NCBI GenBank assembly: GCA_907163375.1
Contig: CAJQUW010005364.1
Coordinates: forward strand, 124,001-188,000
Source of the DNA: Prostheceraeus crozeri
Lineage: Eukaryota; Platyhelminthes; Polycladida; Euryleptidae
Direction of reading: 5' to 3'
Length of the DNA: 64,000 bases
Within the stretch, counting starts at the first letter, position 1. Every line of letters starts with the position of its first letter. The position numbers and the translations under genes were made by a program. This document shows positions 23,964-36,410 of this stretch, one piece after another. The notes beneath the pieces are model-generated. The model was not told the DNA's origin. It ran no database searches and saw nothing but the letters and a program-made list of their open reading frames with translations.

Positions 23964-25150
23964 AAGCTTTCAAACATGAATACTTGTGTTCTATGTCCGT
24001 GCTTCTTTGCAATATGCGTTCCCTGTTGCCAAAATTTGATGAGATTTGTCTTACTGTTTCGAACTTTCAACCTCGCATCATCATGATGACTGAAACATGG
24101 CTCTCTGATAGTGTTGATGATGATCTATTGAAAAATCCACGATGCATGCTTTTTTGTATGGATCGTCGAGTTCGGAAAGGCGGCGGTGTATGTCTGTGGG
24201 TGAATGAAGGTATTGTGTCCTCACCCTATCTGCCTTCTAACATGTTCCCGTCCTCTTGTGAGATTCTTTTCACTATTTTGAATTATCAATCTCGCAATAT
24301 CCTGTGTTGTGTTATTTATGTCCTTCCAAATTTGAACAAAGATGATCACAGTGACATTGGCAGTTATTTGTTGAATGAAATAGACTCTGTTCTATCTGTC
24401 CACCCTGACTGGAATATCATGATTGGTGGAGACTTCAATGACTTTTCAGATTGCATTTTCGAGGAGGATTTGGCTTTATCTAATATTTAAATTAATTTAA
24501 TATCTAATATCTAATATAAAAATTGCGTTCCATACGATTGATGCATGCAGTGAGTGATTATGACAAAATGTAATTTGTGTTAGTATATACAATTCCTCTC
24601 CTTCCAGTGTCCCATGTGTAATTTCATCTCATCACCTCATTTGTTATGATACTTGTATATTTTTCATGTCCCACTATCATCGTGTTCTCTGTTGAGAAAT
24701 ATACGTTTTGATACTTTGATACTTTATCTAATAAAGTAATCGACCCAACTCATAACCGTTCAATCCTAGACAAGATTTGGATTGATGATCTTCTTGCTTC
24801 TGTGTTCAACGATTCTGCCTCAGTTGGGCCGCCTATAAAGAATTCCGATCATAATTCGATAATTCTACATTCAAATCTATCTCATGATTTTGAATCATTC
24901 TGTTGTGTCCCAGTTTACGACTTGAGGGATAGTAATATGAAGGAGCTTTTGTATCGTTTATCGATGGTTGACTTCTCACGGCTTCATCAGCTCACAGATG
25001 CAGGTGCAATTTGTGATTTGCTACATAGTGCATTGTACTATTGTATGGCTTTCATGCCATTTGAAATTGTGACTCCTGTACTCAAATAATTGATTGGCAA
25101 GAGATGGGATGCTTTCAGGAAACAAGAATCCTGGCTCTGTGGTTGAAAGA
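23960..25150 (+). pseudogene. LINE ORF2, apurinic-type endonuclease domain, interrupted
   Basis: The likely start is the ATG at 23993 (MSVLLCNMRSLLPKFDEICL). Endonuclease motifs in order: MTETWLSD, RKGGGVCLWVNEG, IMIGGDFNDF, and after the insertion ILDKIWIDDLL and NSDHNSIILH. These are the metal and catalytic motifs of the exonuclease/endonuclease/phosphatase fold. The frame is cut at 24486 by a 236-bp insertion and resumes at about 24734. It loses frame after 25089 in the linker to the missing reverse transcriptase. Confidence 0.8.
24486..24721 (+). mobile_element. 5'-truncated LINE 3' end (236 bp) with 12-bp target duplication
   Basis: CTTTATCTAATA is present at 24474-24485 and again at 24722-24733. 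Between them is a non-coding segment ending in GTTTTGATACTTTGATAC, an 8-bp-unit tail of the kind seen at CR1/L2 3' ends. The surrounding endonuclease frame is restored on the far side, which confirms an insertion. Confidence 0.85.
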
Positions 25151-25163
25151 GAGAGGAATGATA

Positions 25164-27003
25164 AAAAACTGTTGATGAGATTTTGGAAGCATTAAACGTT
25201 CAAGACGCCAATGTGTGCGGTTTAAGACGCTTGGGGAAGCCTGGTAGATCTAGTTCTCGTCTGCTTCGAATAACTTTGAACACAGTCTCTAAGAGGCAGG
25301 AAATTATCCGAAAATCAGGGCTGAAAAACTCTGCTTTCAACAGTGTCTTTATTCACTCAGATCTCACACCTAGCCAGCGGAGACTTGACCGACGCTTGCG
25401 AACTGAGCTAAAGGAAGAACGCCGTGAGGCTGACCAGGACGTTGTCATTTATCGTGGCGAGGTGAAACTTCGGTCAGACGTAACAAATTTTCGTCGGTGA
25501 TTTTACCTTATCAATGTCTATATCCGGCAATATTTGTGACGAAATTTGTGATTATCTTCTCCAAGTAAATGGCCACAAATTTTTCCGATTTGATCGTGAG
25601 TCCCGGAGAGGCGGAGGTGTGTGTATTTGGGCACGTGACTTTTTCGTTCCAGAAGAAATTAAAATTTATAACATTCCTTCATCTATTGAAATCAAATTTG
25701 TCTGCTTAAATCGCGACACTTCAATAATTCTTTGTGCCATCTATGTCCCTCGATCCTGACATGAGAAAAAGTGATCACGACAGTATTGCTGACTTTCTAA
25801 TTTCTGAATTTGACAACTTACTCATTTTGCATCCCAAAAGCAGTATTATAGTAGCCGGTGATTTCAATGATTTGCAGACATCTTTTTTAAGAGAACAATT
25901 ATGCTGTATTAATCGCGTTGAAAATCCCACCAGAGATGAGTCTTATTTCGATCAGATATGGGTTGATGAAGAAATGAGCAACGTATGCAATGTTAAGGCT
26001 GAAATCGGACCGCCACTTCACAACTGTGACCACAAGCGTGTTTTGCTTCGTCCAGCAAACCACAGATAGTGGTTTGATAGTCCAACAAACCACCTGCAAT
26101 GCTCCGTGGAGCTGCGATCAGTTGTAGTTTGGGATTATCGTGCTTCTCATTTGCAGGAATACCCTCGTCGTCTCTCGGTTGTGGATTTCAATAATTTCGA
26201 AGATCCTTCGTCAGTTGATAATATGTTTTTTTCGTTACCATCCCATTTGAAAGTGTTACATTTTCCCCGATGACAAGCCATGGATGATCACCATTCTGAA
26301 GACACTTATTAACAAGCGATGGGCTGATTACAGGGGAAGAAATTGGCCAACTTTTCTCCATTACAAGCAGAAGGTCACTGAAGAGATAAGAAAGGCTAAG
26401 CGTATTTGGGGTAATAAGCAGTCTCATACTTCAAAAAGATTATGGAATGTCGTTAAAGCAATCAAAGGGTCAGAAGCTGTAGATCGATGGCGACCTCTTG
26501 TTGAGACGTACAATTTTTGTTATGACTCTCTGCTTGATGACATCACGCATGAGTTCTGCAATAACTTTAATTTGAATGACGATGCTGAACTTTGTCGACT
26601 TAATGATATCAGATGGAATTTCTATATTCCACCTTCCTCCGTCAATACTCACGTGAGAAGACTGAAAGCGAGAAAATCATGCGGTCCTGACAATCTCCCT
26701 CCTTATTTGATAAGTATTGGTGCTGAATACCTTTCTCCACCTTTGTCACATATTTTCAATAGTTCAATTTCGACATGCTCCTTCCCGAAATGTCTGAAGT
26801 ACGCCTACGTTTGTCCGATACCAAAATCATCTAATCCGAAGATTTCTGATTTTCGTCCAATATCCTTGCTCTCGCCTCTGTCCAAAGTTTTTGAGAGAAT
26901 ATTCCCGGAGCAAATAAAATTCAACCTCATCGCCTGCTACGGTCCAAATCAGCACGCATATCGACCTGTTGCTTTTACAACCTCTGCTTTGCGAAGGAGT
27001 GGA
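25164..27003 (+). pseudogene. LINE copy B: ORF1 C-terminus, endonuclease, start of reverse transcriptase
   Basis: Begins inside ORF1 (VDEILEALNVQDANVCGLRR) and runs to TGA 25498-25500. The endonuclease follows with RRGGGVCIWARDF near 25605, IIVAGDFNDL near 25846 and NCDHKRVLLR near 26020, with frame changes near 25740 and 26070. From 26284 a 240-codon frame holds the linker (KRWADYRGRNWP) and the first reverse transcriptase blocks: KSCGPDNLPPYLIS, PIPKSSNPKISDFRPISLLS, GPNQHAYRP. It ends at 27003, where the Penelope-like element starts, so the catalytic YADD block is missing. Confidence 0.8.
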
Positions 27004-29718
27004 TAGCGCCCTCCATATGCGTCAGTAGCGTTGATGTCTGTGGCAGCAAAAGATGCCTACGTTGTAAATCTCTTGACACTAATACTACTTTTAAGAGTTT
27101 TAGTACCGGCAGACGGTTCGTTTTAAATTATCCTAGTAGTTTCTCGTGTAAGAGTAGACATATAATATATTTGATCTATTGTCAATCATGTGGGGCCCAG
27201 TATGTTGGACAGACAAAACAGCCACTACATTGCAGACTTAATGGGCATCGGCAGTCTGTTCAAAAGAATCATCTCAATACGTATTTAAGTAATCATTTTA
27301 ATAGTTCTAATCACAGTTGGGATGATGTAAGTATACAAATTATCGACTTTGTCGATGTTCGTAATAAATCTGATACAGAAATTGCCTAAGGAAGATTTTC
27401 ATATAAGAACGCTGGACACCTTGCATCCTTTAGGTTTTAATGACAGAGTGTTAGGCGGAAGTTGCGCCTCTCAGAACACTGCAAATTCATTTTCATTTTT
27501 TAGTTCTCCTATTAGCAGACGCAAGAGAAGCCATGGCCTTAGGAAGTCGGGTAGAAAGAAATATCCTCCAGCTAATTGTTGTGAGGATATTCTCAAGGAG
27601 CTTCAAGAGTTGATGAAGAGCAACAAAATAAGAAATTTCTATAATTGCTTGAAATCGATTAGTGATAGCATGCTTAAAATTATGTATTCTAGGCTTCTTG
27701 ATCAGTCGAATGACCTATCTTTCGTTTTGACAACATATGTTCATAGTAAATTACATAGAAACAAGAAGGATAGCTTTACCGAAGACAAAACGCATATAGT
27801 GATTCCTTTCAAGTCTCATTTAGTTGACAAACTTCATTTACCTTCTGCATTTAATGACAAAAGTGTCTGTGCTTTAGTTCCAGAAAAAGCGAAACATCTA
27901 TATCCTCCCAAAAGTGTACCATAAACTAAATTACCCTATTTGTTTGAAATTCTTCAATTATAATAAGTTTCTTAATAGCCTGACAATTCAGGAAGTTGTT
28001 GGCATTTTACAGAGCGATTGCAGCTGTGACTCGATGACCAGTTTTGTTTAGAGCCTTATGGTCATGTTTTTACCGGTAATTTAGATATAATAAATGATCC
28101 AGGTCTAAGAGCTATATTTGCGTATGACACTAAACACAGATTGTCTAGGTCAATATCATGGAAATCCATTCAAAAAGAGATCAGCGATTCCATAGATAAT
28201 CATATATCTCGTGTGTCCAGTCGCCTTCACTTAAAGTTGATGACTTCTCTATTTGGAAAAACAGGGTCATCATGTTAGTAAAGCACCGCATCTTTCGTTG
28301 TAAGAAGTTGGGTAGGAAAGATAATGGCAGCAACGTTTGTGTTGATAAGGAGTTGCAAGATCTCCATAAAAACTTGATAGTCGTTCCTGTCGATAAAGCA
28401 TCCAACAACTTTAGTTTCATATGTAAAAAGTTCTATCTCAAAATCCTGATGGACGAGCTTGGTTTTGACATAGATTCTTCCACTGCAGTAGGCAATGGAA
28501 CTTATAAACCTGAGCTTATTTCTGAAAAGGAAGTCCTTACTAAACACGTTAAAGATATGAAATCAAACTTTAATATTAATGTTAGTGACAATGACCTTAA
28601 ACTACCAAAACTTTTCTGGATTCCAAAATTGCATAAAAATCCTTATAAGTTTAGATTCATTGCCGGAGCCAGAAATTGTACAACTAAAAAGTTATCGGTG
28701 AATATCAACAAAGGTCTGAAAGTGATAAGAGAAAATTTCCATAGATACTGTGAGTCAATCAGGAGTAATACTGGCTATTCTTACTTTTGGAGTGAAGCCT
28801 CGACTCAAGATTATTTGAGGAATATTTTTAGCGTGAACGTCCACTCTATGCAAGTTTTGACTTCTCTACTCTTTATACAAACTTAGATCAAGGTGCTATC
28901 AAGAATAACATTTTTTCCATCCTTGATCTCACATTCAATTCCACTAATCGTAGATACTTGTGTGTAGGATATGAGAAGTCGTTTTTCTCCAAAATCAAAT
29001 ATAAGGGGTATTTTTGTTATGACGTGAACTCTTTTGAGAAGGCTATTGATTTTATAGTGTCTGAAGTCTACATTTCTTTTTCCGGTTATGTGTTAAGACA
29101 AATTCGAGGGGTACCAATGGGAGGGAATTGGAGTCCTTTACTTGCCGACTTGTTTCTGTTAAATTGCGAATTTGCTTTTATGAAACAATTGGTTAAAAAT
29201 AAAAAGTTTGGACCAGCTAAATTATTGTCAAACACTTCGAGATATATAGACGATATATGCGAAATAAATTACAAGCATTTCAATACCTTAATTCCAAAAA
29301 TTTATCCAGTGGAGCTTCTTGCAGATAGAAACGGAGTCAATGACAAAGCCGTTGTTTACCTCGATGTGAGACTCCAATCTAGTAGTGACGGCCTTCGAAC
29401 CTCAATATATCATAAAGTGGAAGATTTTGATTTCCCTGTTGTTCTGTTGACATTTCCAGACAGTGCAATACCTTATAACATGGGAATTAATGTATTTGCC
29501 GGCCAGGTTTTACGTTATTGTCGCATCTGCTCGCATCTTGAAGATCTAATTAAACGAATTAATATGACACTTTTTGTGATGAGCAGCAGATGATATTGTA
29601 AGTCTAAAATGAAGGCATGTACTGAGAAAATCCTAACCGGTCATAACAATTTTCTAGTCAAGTTTGGATATTTCTCAGCCAGGCAGCTGACATCGCAGTG
29701 CGCATTTTAAACAATAAA
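27004..29718 (+). mobile_element. Naiad-type Penelope-like element (N-terminal GIY-YIG nuclease, then reverse transcriptase)
   Basis: Order is the reverse of classic Penelope elements: a zinc-finger-like block (VCGSKRCLRC near 27033), a GIY-YIG nuclease (YCQSCGAQYVGQTKQPLHCR near 27175), the block REDF-type/LHPLGFND near 27420, then the reverse transcriptase, ending about 29710, with AATAAA at 29713. This permuted layout is known for the Naiad clade. Several frame breaks are present. The left edge abuts the LINE at 27003; no target duplication found. Confidence 0.75.
27010..29710 (+). pseudogene. Naiad polyprotein with several breaks
   Basis: Frames used in order: 27010-27389 (zinc finger and GIY-YIG), 27349-27924 (rest of the nuclease and linker, KEDFHIRTLDTLHPLGFND), a further short frame (PKVYHKLNYPICLKF, then the CSC motif, near 27905-28050), 28050-28886 (GNLDIINDPGLRAIF; LIVVPVDKASNNFSFICKK; LPKLFWIPKLHKNPYKFRFI) and 28958-29593 (RGVPMGGNWSPLLADLFL; catalytic RYIDDICE; GINVFAGQVLRYCRICS). 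At least four frame shifts and one or two stops separate them. After the TGA at 29591-29593 the same frame stays open to TAA at 29708-29710 and still looks like the family C-terminus. Confidence 0.75.
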
Positions 29719-29719
29719 A

Positions 29720-31290
29720 TCAACACTGTTTGTTTGTTTTCTTAGCATTTTCTTTCATTGGTTATACCATTTCAGTATTTCACACATATATTTTAGTTTG
29801 TTTTGGTTGTATTCGTCTGTTGTGGTTGTTTTGTTTTTGTTTTTACTATTACTATCAATATTACTTATTATTACACATATCATTACTGCAGGTTTTTTTT
29901 AAGGTTTCGTTTACCCGCCCACTCCCATATTCTACCCGCCAATCTAAAACAAAGCAAAACAAGGCTTGTAGATCTTTCTTTGAATTTCCTTTCCAGTTGT
30001 AAAAAGAAAACTGAAACAAAGTTGCATCTTTTGAATATTCAGAAAATTAGAGGGGGTCGTACAATATATGCCTACATGACGTACATGCACTAAAATGTGC
30101 ACAGCAACAATTGCTGGATAAGATGGAGAGGACCAGTGGAAAATTGTCTCTTGAACTTGCAGTAAAAACATATATGATAAATGCATAATACACTACATGA
30201 TTTCACAGTGAATATGGCAAACTGCAATTTATATAAAGACAAATTGCATTCTGCAACGTCATTCCTCATCGACAAGAGCCTATTGATGATCAACGAAACA
30301 GTGCCGCATATCAATGAGAAGTGAAGTTAAAGAATGTAAATAACCGTTGATAAGCGATGAATGTGTTATTTGCACTGCAAAAGTCTGCAAATTGCTTAGT
30401 TAAGTCATGGATGATGAAAAGCTGTGTTACAATTATTACTTAAAAATTGAATATGCCTAGTTTCTCTTTAACGATCGAAATTTATTGTCAACTACGTATA
30501 GGGGAATACATACAAGTACTGTACAGTTGTACACCTCCATAACTTTCAGTGATGCAAATTCTATAAATGAAGTAAGCTATGTGAGACAAGAAAGCACCAC
30601 TGAGAATGCATTTCTTCATTCGCAACCAGTAAAATTTATTTTGGCATGGTCCACTACATGACTACATAGTATATCCGTTTTGATAACTTCCTACTTTTAA
30701 ATGCGTGTGAGTGAAGGAAAGTTTTTGTACTTGTTAACTTGACGATGGTTGCGAATCGCATAATCGAACATAAGCAGGTTTCGTATAGATTATCCACACC
30801 TGAAATAAGGTTGGGTTTAATAATTCTTAAATTTGAATTATGCGAATAATTCGAATTATTCGCCTTATGTGAAAAACAACAGTGACTGACATGGACAGTG
30901 GTCCGAGTTGACATCCGAAATTTACCCGCCCATTTGAAATTTTTACCCGCCCAAATCGGGCTCGTATATCGCCTTAAAAAAACCCTGCATTGTATTGATT
31001 TTAGAATGCCAGCCGCATATAAGTTTATGCGGAGCCCCGCCCGCCTGGGCTTGAGCGTTCAGGTAGAGGGGCCGAAACGCGACCAGGCGGGTACCTGCTG
31101 ACGACTAGCTGTTGCTTTATTTGTTTTAACTTTGTTTTTTTTATCGCTAACTGCCCTAGTGTGATGAATGGACTGTGTCGGTTCCTGGTCTCCATGGGGT
31201 TGAAAGGGTGATTACTAGGTGTCTATTTATATATAAGTTCCTAATCAATCGAGCCTGAAACTTTGACCAAGGAGATCACTTGTTAAGCGG
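29720..31290. other. No gene recognised
   Basis: AT-rich sequence with T-rich and ACCCGCC words (29917-29942, 30925-30952). No coding or repeat structure that I can support. Confidence 0.4.
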
Positions 31291-31299
31291 CCTTGTACG

Positions 31300-31560
31300 A
31301 TCTCGTACACTTAAGGGTGAAGTCCATCCCGTATAGCGCTATGTTATGGACCCCCGGGAAGGTCCGTCCGCCACGCAATCAGATCCGTCAAGTCTTTGTG
31401 CTTAAAGATCTTCATGCATTAATGCATTTGTCGAGGATCACAAGTCAAAAGACCATTAGGGGTAAGGTCCAGCCCCGCTTTAGAAGCGCTGATTGAAAAA
31501 TGGACTAGTGGGAAGGTCCTCCACACCGATCTCGTCAAGTTTGGCTCTAAAATGTAGTCC
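31300..31560 (+). repeat. Imperfect direct duplication of about 125-150 bp
   Basis: The stretch around 31312-31410 (TAAGGGTGAAGTCCATCCCG, GGGAAGGTCCGTCC, ATCCGTCAAGTCTTTG) is echoed at 31457-31555 (TAGGGGTAAGGTCCAGCCCCG, GGGAAGGTCCTCC, ATCTCGTCAAGTTTGG). Origin unknown. Confidence 0.55.
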
Positions 31561-31679
31561 TAGGATATTCAAAAGTTTGACGCGCCTTGAACGTTTAATG
31601 TCTGCCGGTGGGAACGCACCGCCTGTCCTCTTAGGGGCAATATATGTATTAAAGTTTATTATATAAGTTTATTGAAATT

Positions 31680-32830
31680 ATGAAACATTTAGACGTCGTT
31701 ATGGGAATGTCCCAGCTTCAATTGGTTGAGATGTGCGACCATATATCAAAATGCCTCGATGATCGTGATACTTCGTCCGTCAACGTTTATTGTTTGGACT
31801 CATCAAGAGCCTTCGACAAACTCCAACATTGTCGTCAGATCAATTTTTTTAAATATTATGGATTTGATCACGGTTTCTTGAGGTGGCTCTTCTCCTTTCT
31901 GAACGCTACATGAGCGTCAAGATCAAAAGCCACATTGGCAAAAAGTACTTATACCGTCTGGTGTCCCACAGGGATCAGTACTTGGGCCTAATCTTTTTGC
32001 TGACTTTATCGGCTCTCTCAGGTTCGAAGACAATTCTCGGAATGTGATAGGAATTAAGTATGCTGATGACATCACCATTATTGAGCCTCTATGTTACAAC
32101 CAGATCCCTGTCATTCATACTGATGCATGTAAGGCTGCATTTAACAATGTTGGTCTTGTTCTAAATAGACAAAAATGCATGTACATTGTAAATGTGTGTC
32201 AAGTGCTATCATAATTCTTTTTGTCACATGAACAATGGGTTTAAGGTTGTTCAGTCATGCAAAATTCTTGGTTTTTTTATTGACTGCAACATGAAATGGG
32301 ACTTTCAAGTGTCTTCTATGTTAAAGGTCGCTTCTCAAAGACTCCACATTATCAGATGTCTTAAATATATTCTGTCATCAAATGATTTAATCATTATTTA
32401 TCACTCCATCATAACTTCACTTTTCTTGTATGCGTCACCCGTTTATGGAGCTCTACCTGTGACTCTCCTACATAAGTTTGAGCGATTTCAAAAGCGCAGT
32501 CATCGTTTGATTTGTGACTCGTCATACAGTTGTAATGCTTTCCCTGATTTGTCAAGTCGTTTTCATAGAGCTGCAGTCAAGTTATTGATATGTTCTGAGA
32601 CTCATCAGTTCCATCTTTTGCATCATTTGGTTCATAAACGACTACCTCACGCACAATAATTATTTGTTCCTTTCTCTCAACGATCTTGTGTAACTTGTAA
32701 TATCTTCCTATCATAAATTCGCATGTTTTTTCACTTGATTATCTTATTTGGTTAATTTTCTATTTTGTATGTGACAGTTTTATATATAATGTGATTGCTT
32801 GTGATTAACAATCTCTGAAAATATATGCTA
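31680..32830 (+). pseudogene. LINE copy C: reverse transcriptase palm to 3' end
   Basis: Starts in the palm with VYCLDSSRAFDKLQHC near 31788. After a frame change near 31914 it continues with PSGVPQGSVLGPNLFADFIG and the intact catalytic KYADDITII near 32060. After another frame change near 32190 it has CKILGFFIDCNMKWDFQVSS and the C-terminal SLFLYASPVYGALP, ending TAA 32659. The 3' untranslated part runs to about 32830, where copy D begins. 5'-truncated, two frameshifts. Confidence 0.8.
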
Positions 32831-32849
32831 CTACTAATAAGATTGGCCG

Positions 32850-33346
32850 CGCTACAATCACTTCGAAAGTGAAGTTCAAGTTGAGATTGCGTCTGCGAAG
32901 CGAATTTGGGCAAATCGTCATGAGACCACTACTAATTGCTTATGGAAAGTTGTGAATGAGGTCAGAGGTAACAGGGCAAAGTTGGCATCTTCCGATCATT
33001 GAATAGCAGTTTCTCTGAAGTTAGTGATCTGTTGGCGGCATCTAGCAATGAATTTCATGACGTTGAATTGCTTCCAACACAGAATGACGACTGGCGAATT
33101 AAAATCCAGCCTGATTTTGTCCTCCAAGAGTTGGTTCGTTTGAAAACACGAAAGGCTAGAGGACCTGATGCGATCCCTATGCGTCTTATTGTTGCAGGGG
33201 CGCATTTGTTGGCTGAGCCTTTAAGTGTCATCTACAACGAATCTTTACGAACTCGCAGTGTTCCTAACTGTTTCAAGTATTCATTTGTTCACCCAATTCC
33301 AAAGACAAGTAAACCGATCCTCTTCGAATTCCGTCCTATTTCGATC
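32850..33346 (+). pseudogene. LINE copy D, first part: reverse transcriptase N-terminal blocks
   Basis: SAKRIWANRHETTTNCLWKV near 32890, then after a frame change at about 32998 a 118-codon frame with KTRKARGPDAIPMRLIVAG and HPIPKTSKPILFEFRPISII. The frame is cut at 33347 by the 839-family element and resumes at 40063, 6.7 kb away. Confidence 0.8.
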
Positions 33347-33566
33347 ATAGAGTAGGTATATTAGGTAGAGTGGCAACTCTGCATTTATTGAATCCCAAAT
33401 GTGTACACACTTTCGATTTAATTAAATGAACTCAAGGGGAAATAGTTCGTAATTGTTACCAAATGTGAGATATTCAAATTTTTCCAGTTTTGAAGAAATT
33501 ATAACGGAATTGAGTGTTCATGATTGTAATGCAGAAGGAATGATGGTATTTTACAGATTCTCAGTG

Positions 33567-33761
33567 TCATGACAGCCTTGGAGATTTAATGTTTGTTAAA
33601 TTACCAATTCGATGAGTTCCTACTACTTTCATGCTGAACCTCAAGAGTATTTTCTTAGGCGTGATCATGTCACAGGCAACCTGCCACTGGCAGAGCAAAA
33701 TCACATAATCAAAGACATTGATTTCAATTAACTTTGAAAGATGTAAATGGGTCCACATCAT
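33567..33761 (-). CDS. Small ORF (64 aa) of the 839-family element, copy 1
   Basis: Encodes a 64-residue protein starting MMWTHLHLSKLIEINVFD and ending NLTNIKSPRLS, identical to the one at 41908-42102. No motif recognised. Identity could simply reflect recent copies. A diverged copy near 21940 keeps part of it (CDMIT-KK-LL), which hints at constraint. It may be an exon or a chance frame. Confidence 0.3.
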   Translation of the reverse strand: MMWTHLHLSKLIEINVFDYVILLCQWQVACDMITPKKILLRFSMKVVGTHRIGNLTNIKSPRLS

Positions 33762-36410
33762 TATTCAGATTCAAGAAATAAAGCATGAATTTAGTGAATC
33801 ATAAAAATATGCCGGTGAAAATTGATGTAAAAACTTGAAATTTCAGCCAAGAAAGCACGAATAATATCGCGATCTTTTCATGAAGACTTTCATTATTATA
33901 CAATTCATGAGATTTCCTTGATAATCAGCTTCATTTCCGATTAGTTAACCCTTATCCTCGCATCCCCTACATTTTGTATTAAAGCAAAATTTAAGATCAA
34001 ATAAAATTTTACTAATCAATGCTAGAACACTGGGATTATAGAATGATGAGCATAGGTTAGTATAGTTCATCTACCTACAAAATTTTGGTTCTAGTTGGTA
34101 TATCCTAGAAAATATTCATAGATACTACCTCAACCTCGCATCCCCTACATTCTGTAGTGAGCCAAAAAGAAGATGAAATCATAAGAGTTTGACTATACTC
34201 TCAATCATAGACCACACACAATGTCTATGAACGCATTTAAAACTTAAAACGTTCAACTTATTCAAACTTGCTTGACTGCTATATATTCTGTCATAACGTC
34301 TACTGCCACATTGTAATTCACAAATGATGAAGTTTTTGCAACTCTATGAGCCATCGAAAGTATTGAAATCATTTTCAGATCTAGCTTACTAGTACCGAAA
34401 ATAGTTTTACTCCCAGTAATTTACATTCTAAATATTGATACGAAAAACAACTCCCAGTAACCCTTCATGAAGATCTCACAGCAATCAATAGAATGCATGT
34501 ATAAATTCTAAGCTACCATAGATATTTCATTCAATTATGACAGTCAATTATCGCTTTTGCACCACCAGAAAGATCAACGTGATCGCCAATGAATTGAAGT
34601 GACGACAGTGGAGACAAATTTAACGCATGGCATAGATATCTGCATTCAATAATTCATATTCTAGAAGTCATAAATGCAAGTCAAATTGCCAGTAACAATA
34701 TTCATCAATGAGACTGTCAATGACATGGAGTGATTACAATAGCGACACATTCAGCACATGGCCTAGAGATCTGACAAGCAATAGACTGTTGCTATAGAAG
34801 CTTGTGAGCCGGGGGGAACGCTGAACACTCAATGGCGTAATGCACTATTATAGACATGTAATGTTCTATGTTTGAGAGTTGAATCTCAATCAAATCGAAT
34901 CGCAATATCACTTCCGCGTTTTCTGATTGGTTCGCTGACTGCTGCTGTTGAATACAGGTCATCGAACTACCAAGCCACATCACTTTGTAAACATGCCTCG
35001 AACCACCCGTTACTCTGCTGCGCAAGCATTGAAGCTTATTTGGAATACAGATGAAGATTCAACTATCTCTAACGAGGAGGAGGAAGAAAATATTGCTCAT
35101 GGCGCTGTAAATGAAGAAGACCAGGAAAATCTATTCGATGATGATCAAGATGGTGACGCAGCAACTGGCGACTCAGAAGTGGATGATTGTGATGAGGGGG
35201 ACATTCCTGTATTTGTAGATGACGGATCGGACTCTGACTCTGAAACGTTGGATGACGATACTGTTGATCAAGTTGTTGTAAATAACATCGCATATTCTCG
35301 CAACCCATTCCAATCACGTCGATGGAACCGAAATATCGTTGAACGACGCAATCAAATAGCTCATCCGCAGTCAGCTTTGGAAGCATTCAATCTGTTCTTA
35401 TCAGAAGGAATAATTCGTGAAGTTTTGCGTTTCACTAATAGGAAAGTAACAGATATTCGCCGCAGTGTTACCAGAATCACTGGTTATATGAATCACTTCA
35501 CTTATGAGATATGTGCGTGCCTGGGAATCCTTTTGCGCGCCGGGCTTGATCGAGACAATTTTACGAGCTTGCCTGAACTCTGGAATCCAAAGGAAGGTCG
35601 GCCTTTCTACAGGGCCGTGACGTCTTTGAACAGAATGCAGTTTTTTTTGAGGTGCATCCGATTCGACAACTTCAGAAATCGAGCTGAAAGACAGGTGGTG
35701 AATCGGTTGGCGGCTATCAGTGACGTATGGGATCAATTTGTCAGTAATCTACGTCGACCCTACTCTCCTGGCGACACACTTGCTGTTGATGAGCTGCTCC
35801 TCGGCTATAGGGGTTGCATTCCCGGCCGGACCTACTTACCGTCTAAACCCGCCAAATACGGGCTAAAGATCTTTTGGTTAGCTGAATCCGTTACTTGCTA
35901 CGCTCTCAATGCGCAGATCTATTCAGGAAGACGCCCAGGTGAGCCTCCACACACGAACATTGGTCGAGATGTTGTTCTGGATCTCACCGAACCTTTCTAT
36001 CGATCTGGTCAGGATATCGTTACCGACAACTATTTCACCTCCCAGCAACTGGGGCCTATTTCATAAAACACTGATAACTGATAAAATCAACTGATAAATC
36101 AGTAACCTATTTCATAAAACAACGGAGGCAGTTCAATATCTATGAACTGACAAAATCGTTGATATCATTCTGATAAAACCGAACTGATAGATCTCTCTTT
36201 CATAAACAATCACTGACAGAACGCTAAAATAGAATTCCCTGCGAAAGTAGGTCAGATCAAGAAACGGTACTGATAAATCACATGACTGTTGTGTTAATCT
36301 TCTATCAATTGATGAAAATGTCAATTTCATAAACATTGAATCGACTGACAACTGTTAAATTTCACTGATAAAAGCGAGTAGAATTTTGTCAGTCACAGAG
36401 GCATGATAAA

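Larger units (their letters stand above)
23200..25150 (+). mobile_element. LINE copy A (CR1/L2-like): ORF1 and endonuclease, no reverse transcriptase
   Basis: Two-ORF non-LTR retrotransposon fragment. ORF1 (23221-23963) is followed at once by the endonuclease start of ORF2 (from about 23995). The copy stops at about 25150 in the linker after the endonuclease, where copy B of the same family begins inside its own ORF1. A separate LINE 3' end is inserted at 24486-24721. Confidence 0.8.

Noticed and set aside
29730-30093. Hydrophobic frames near 29.8 kb
   Set aside because: T-rich low-complexity sequence gives Phe/Leu/Tyr-rich frames by chance.
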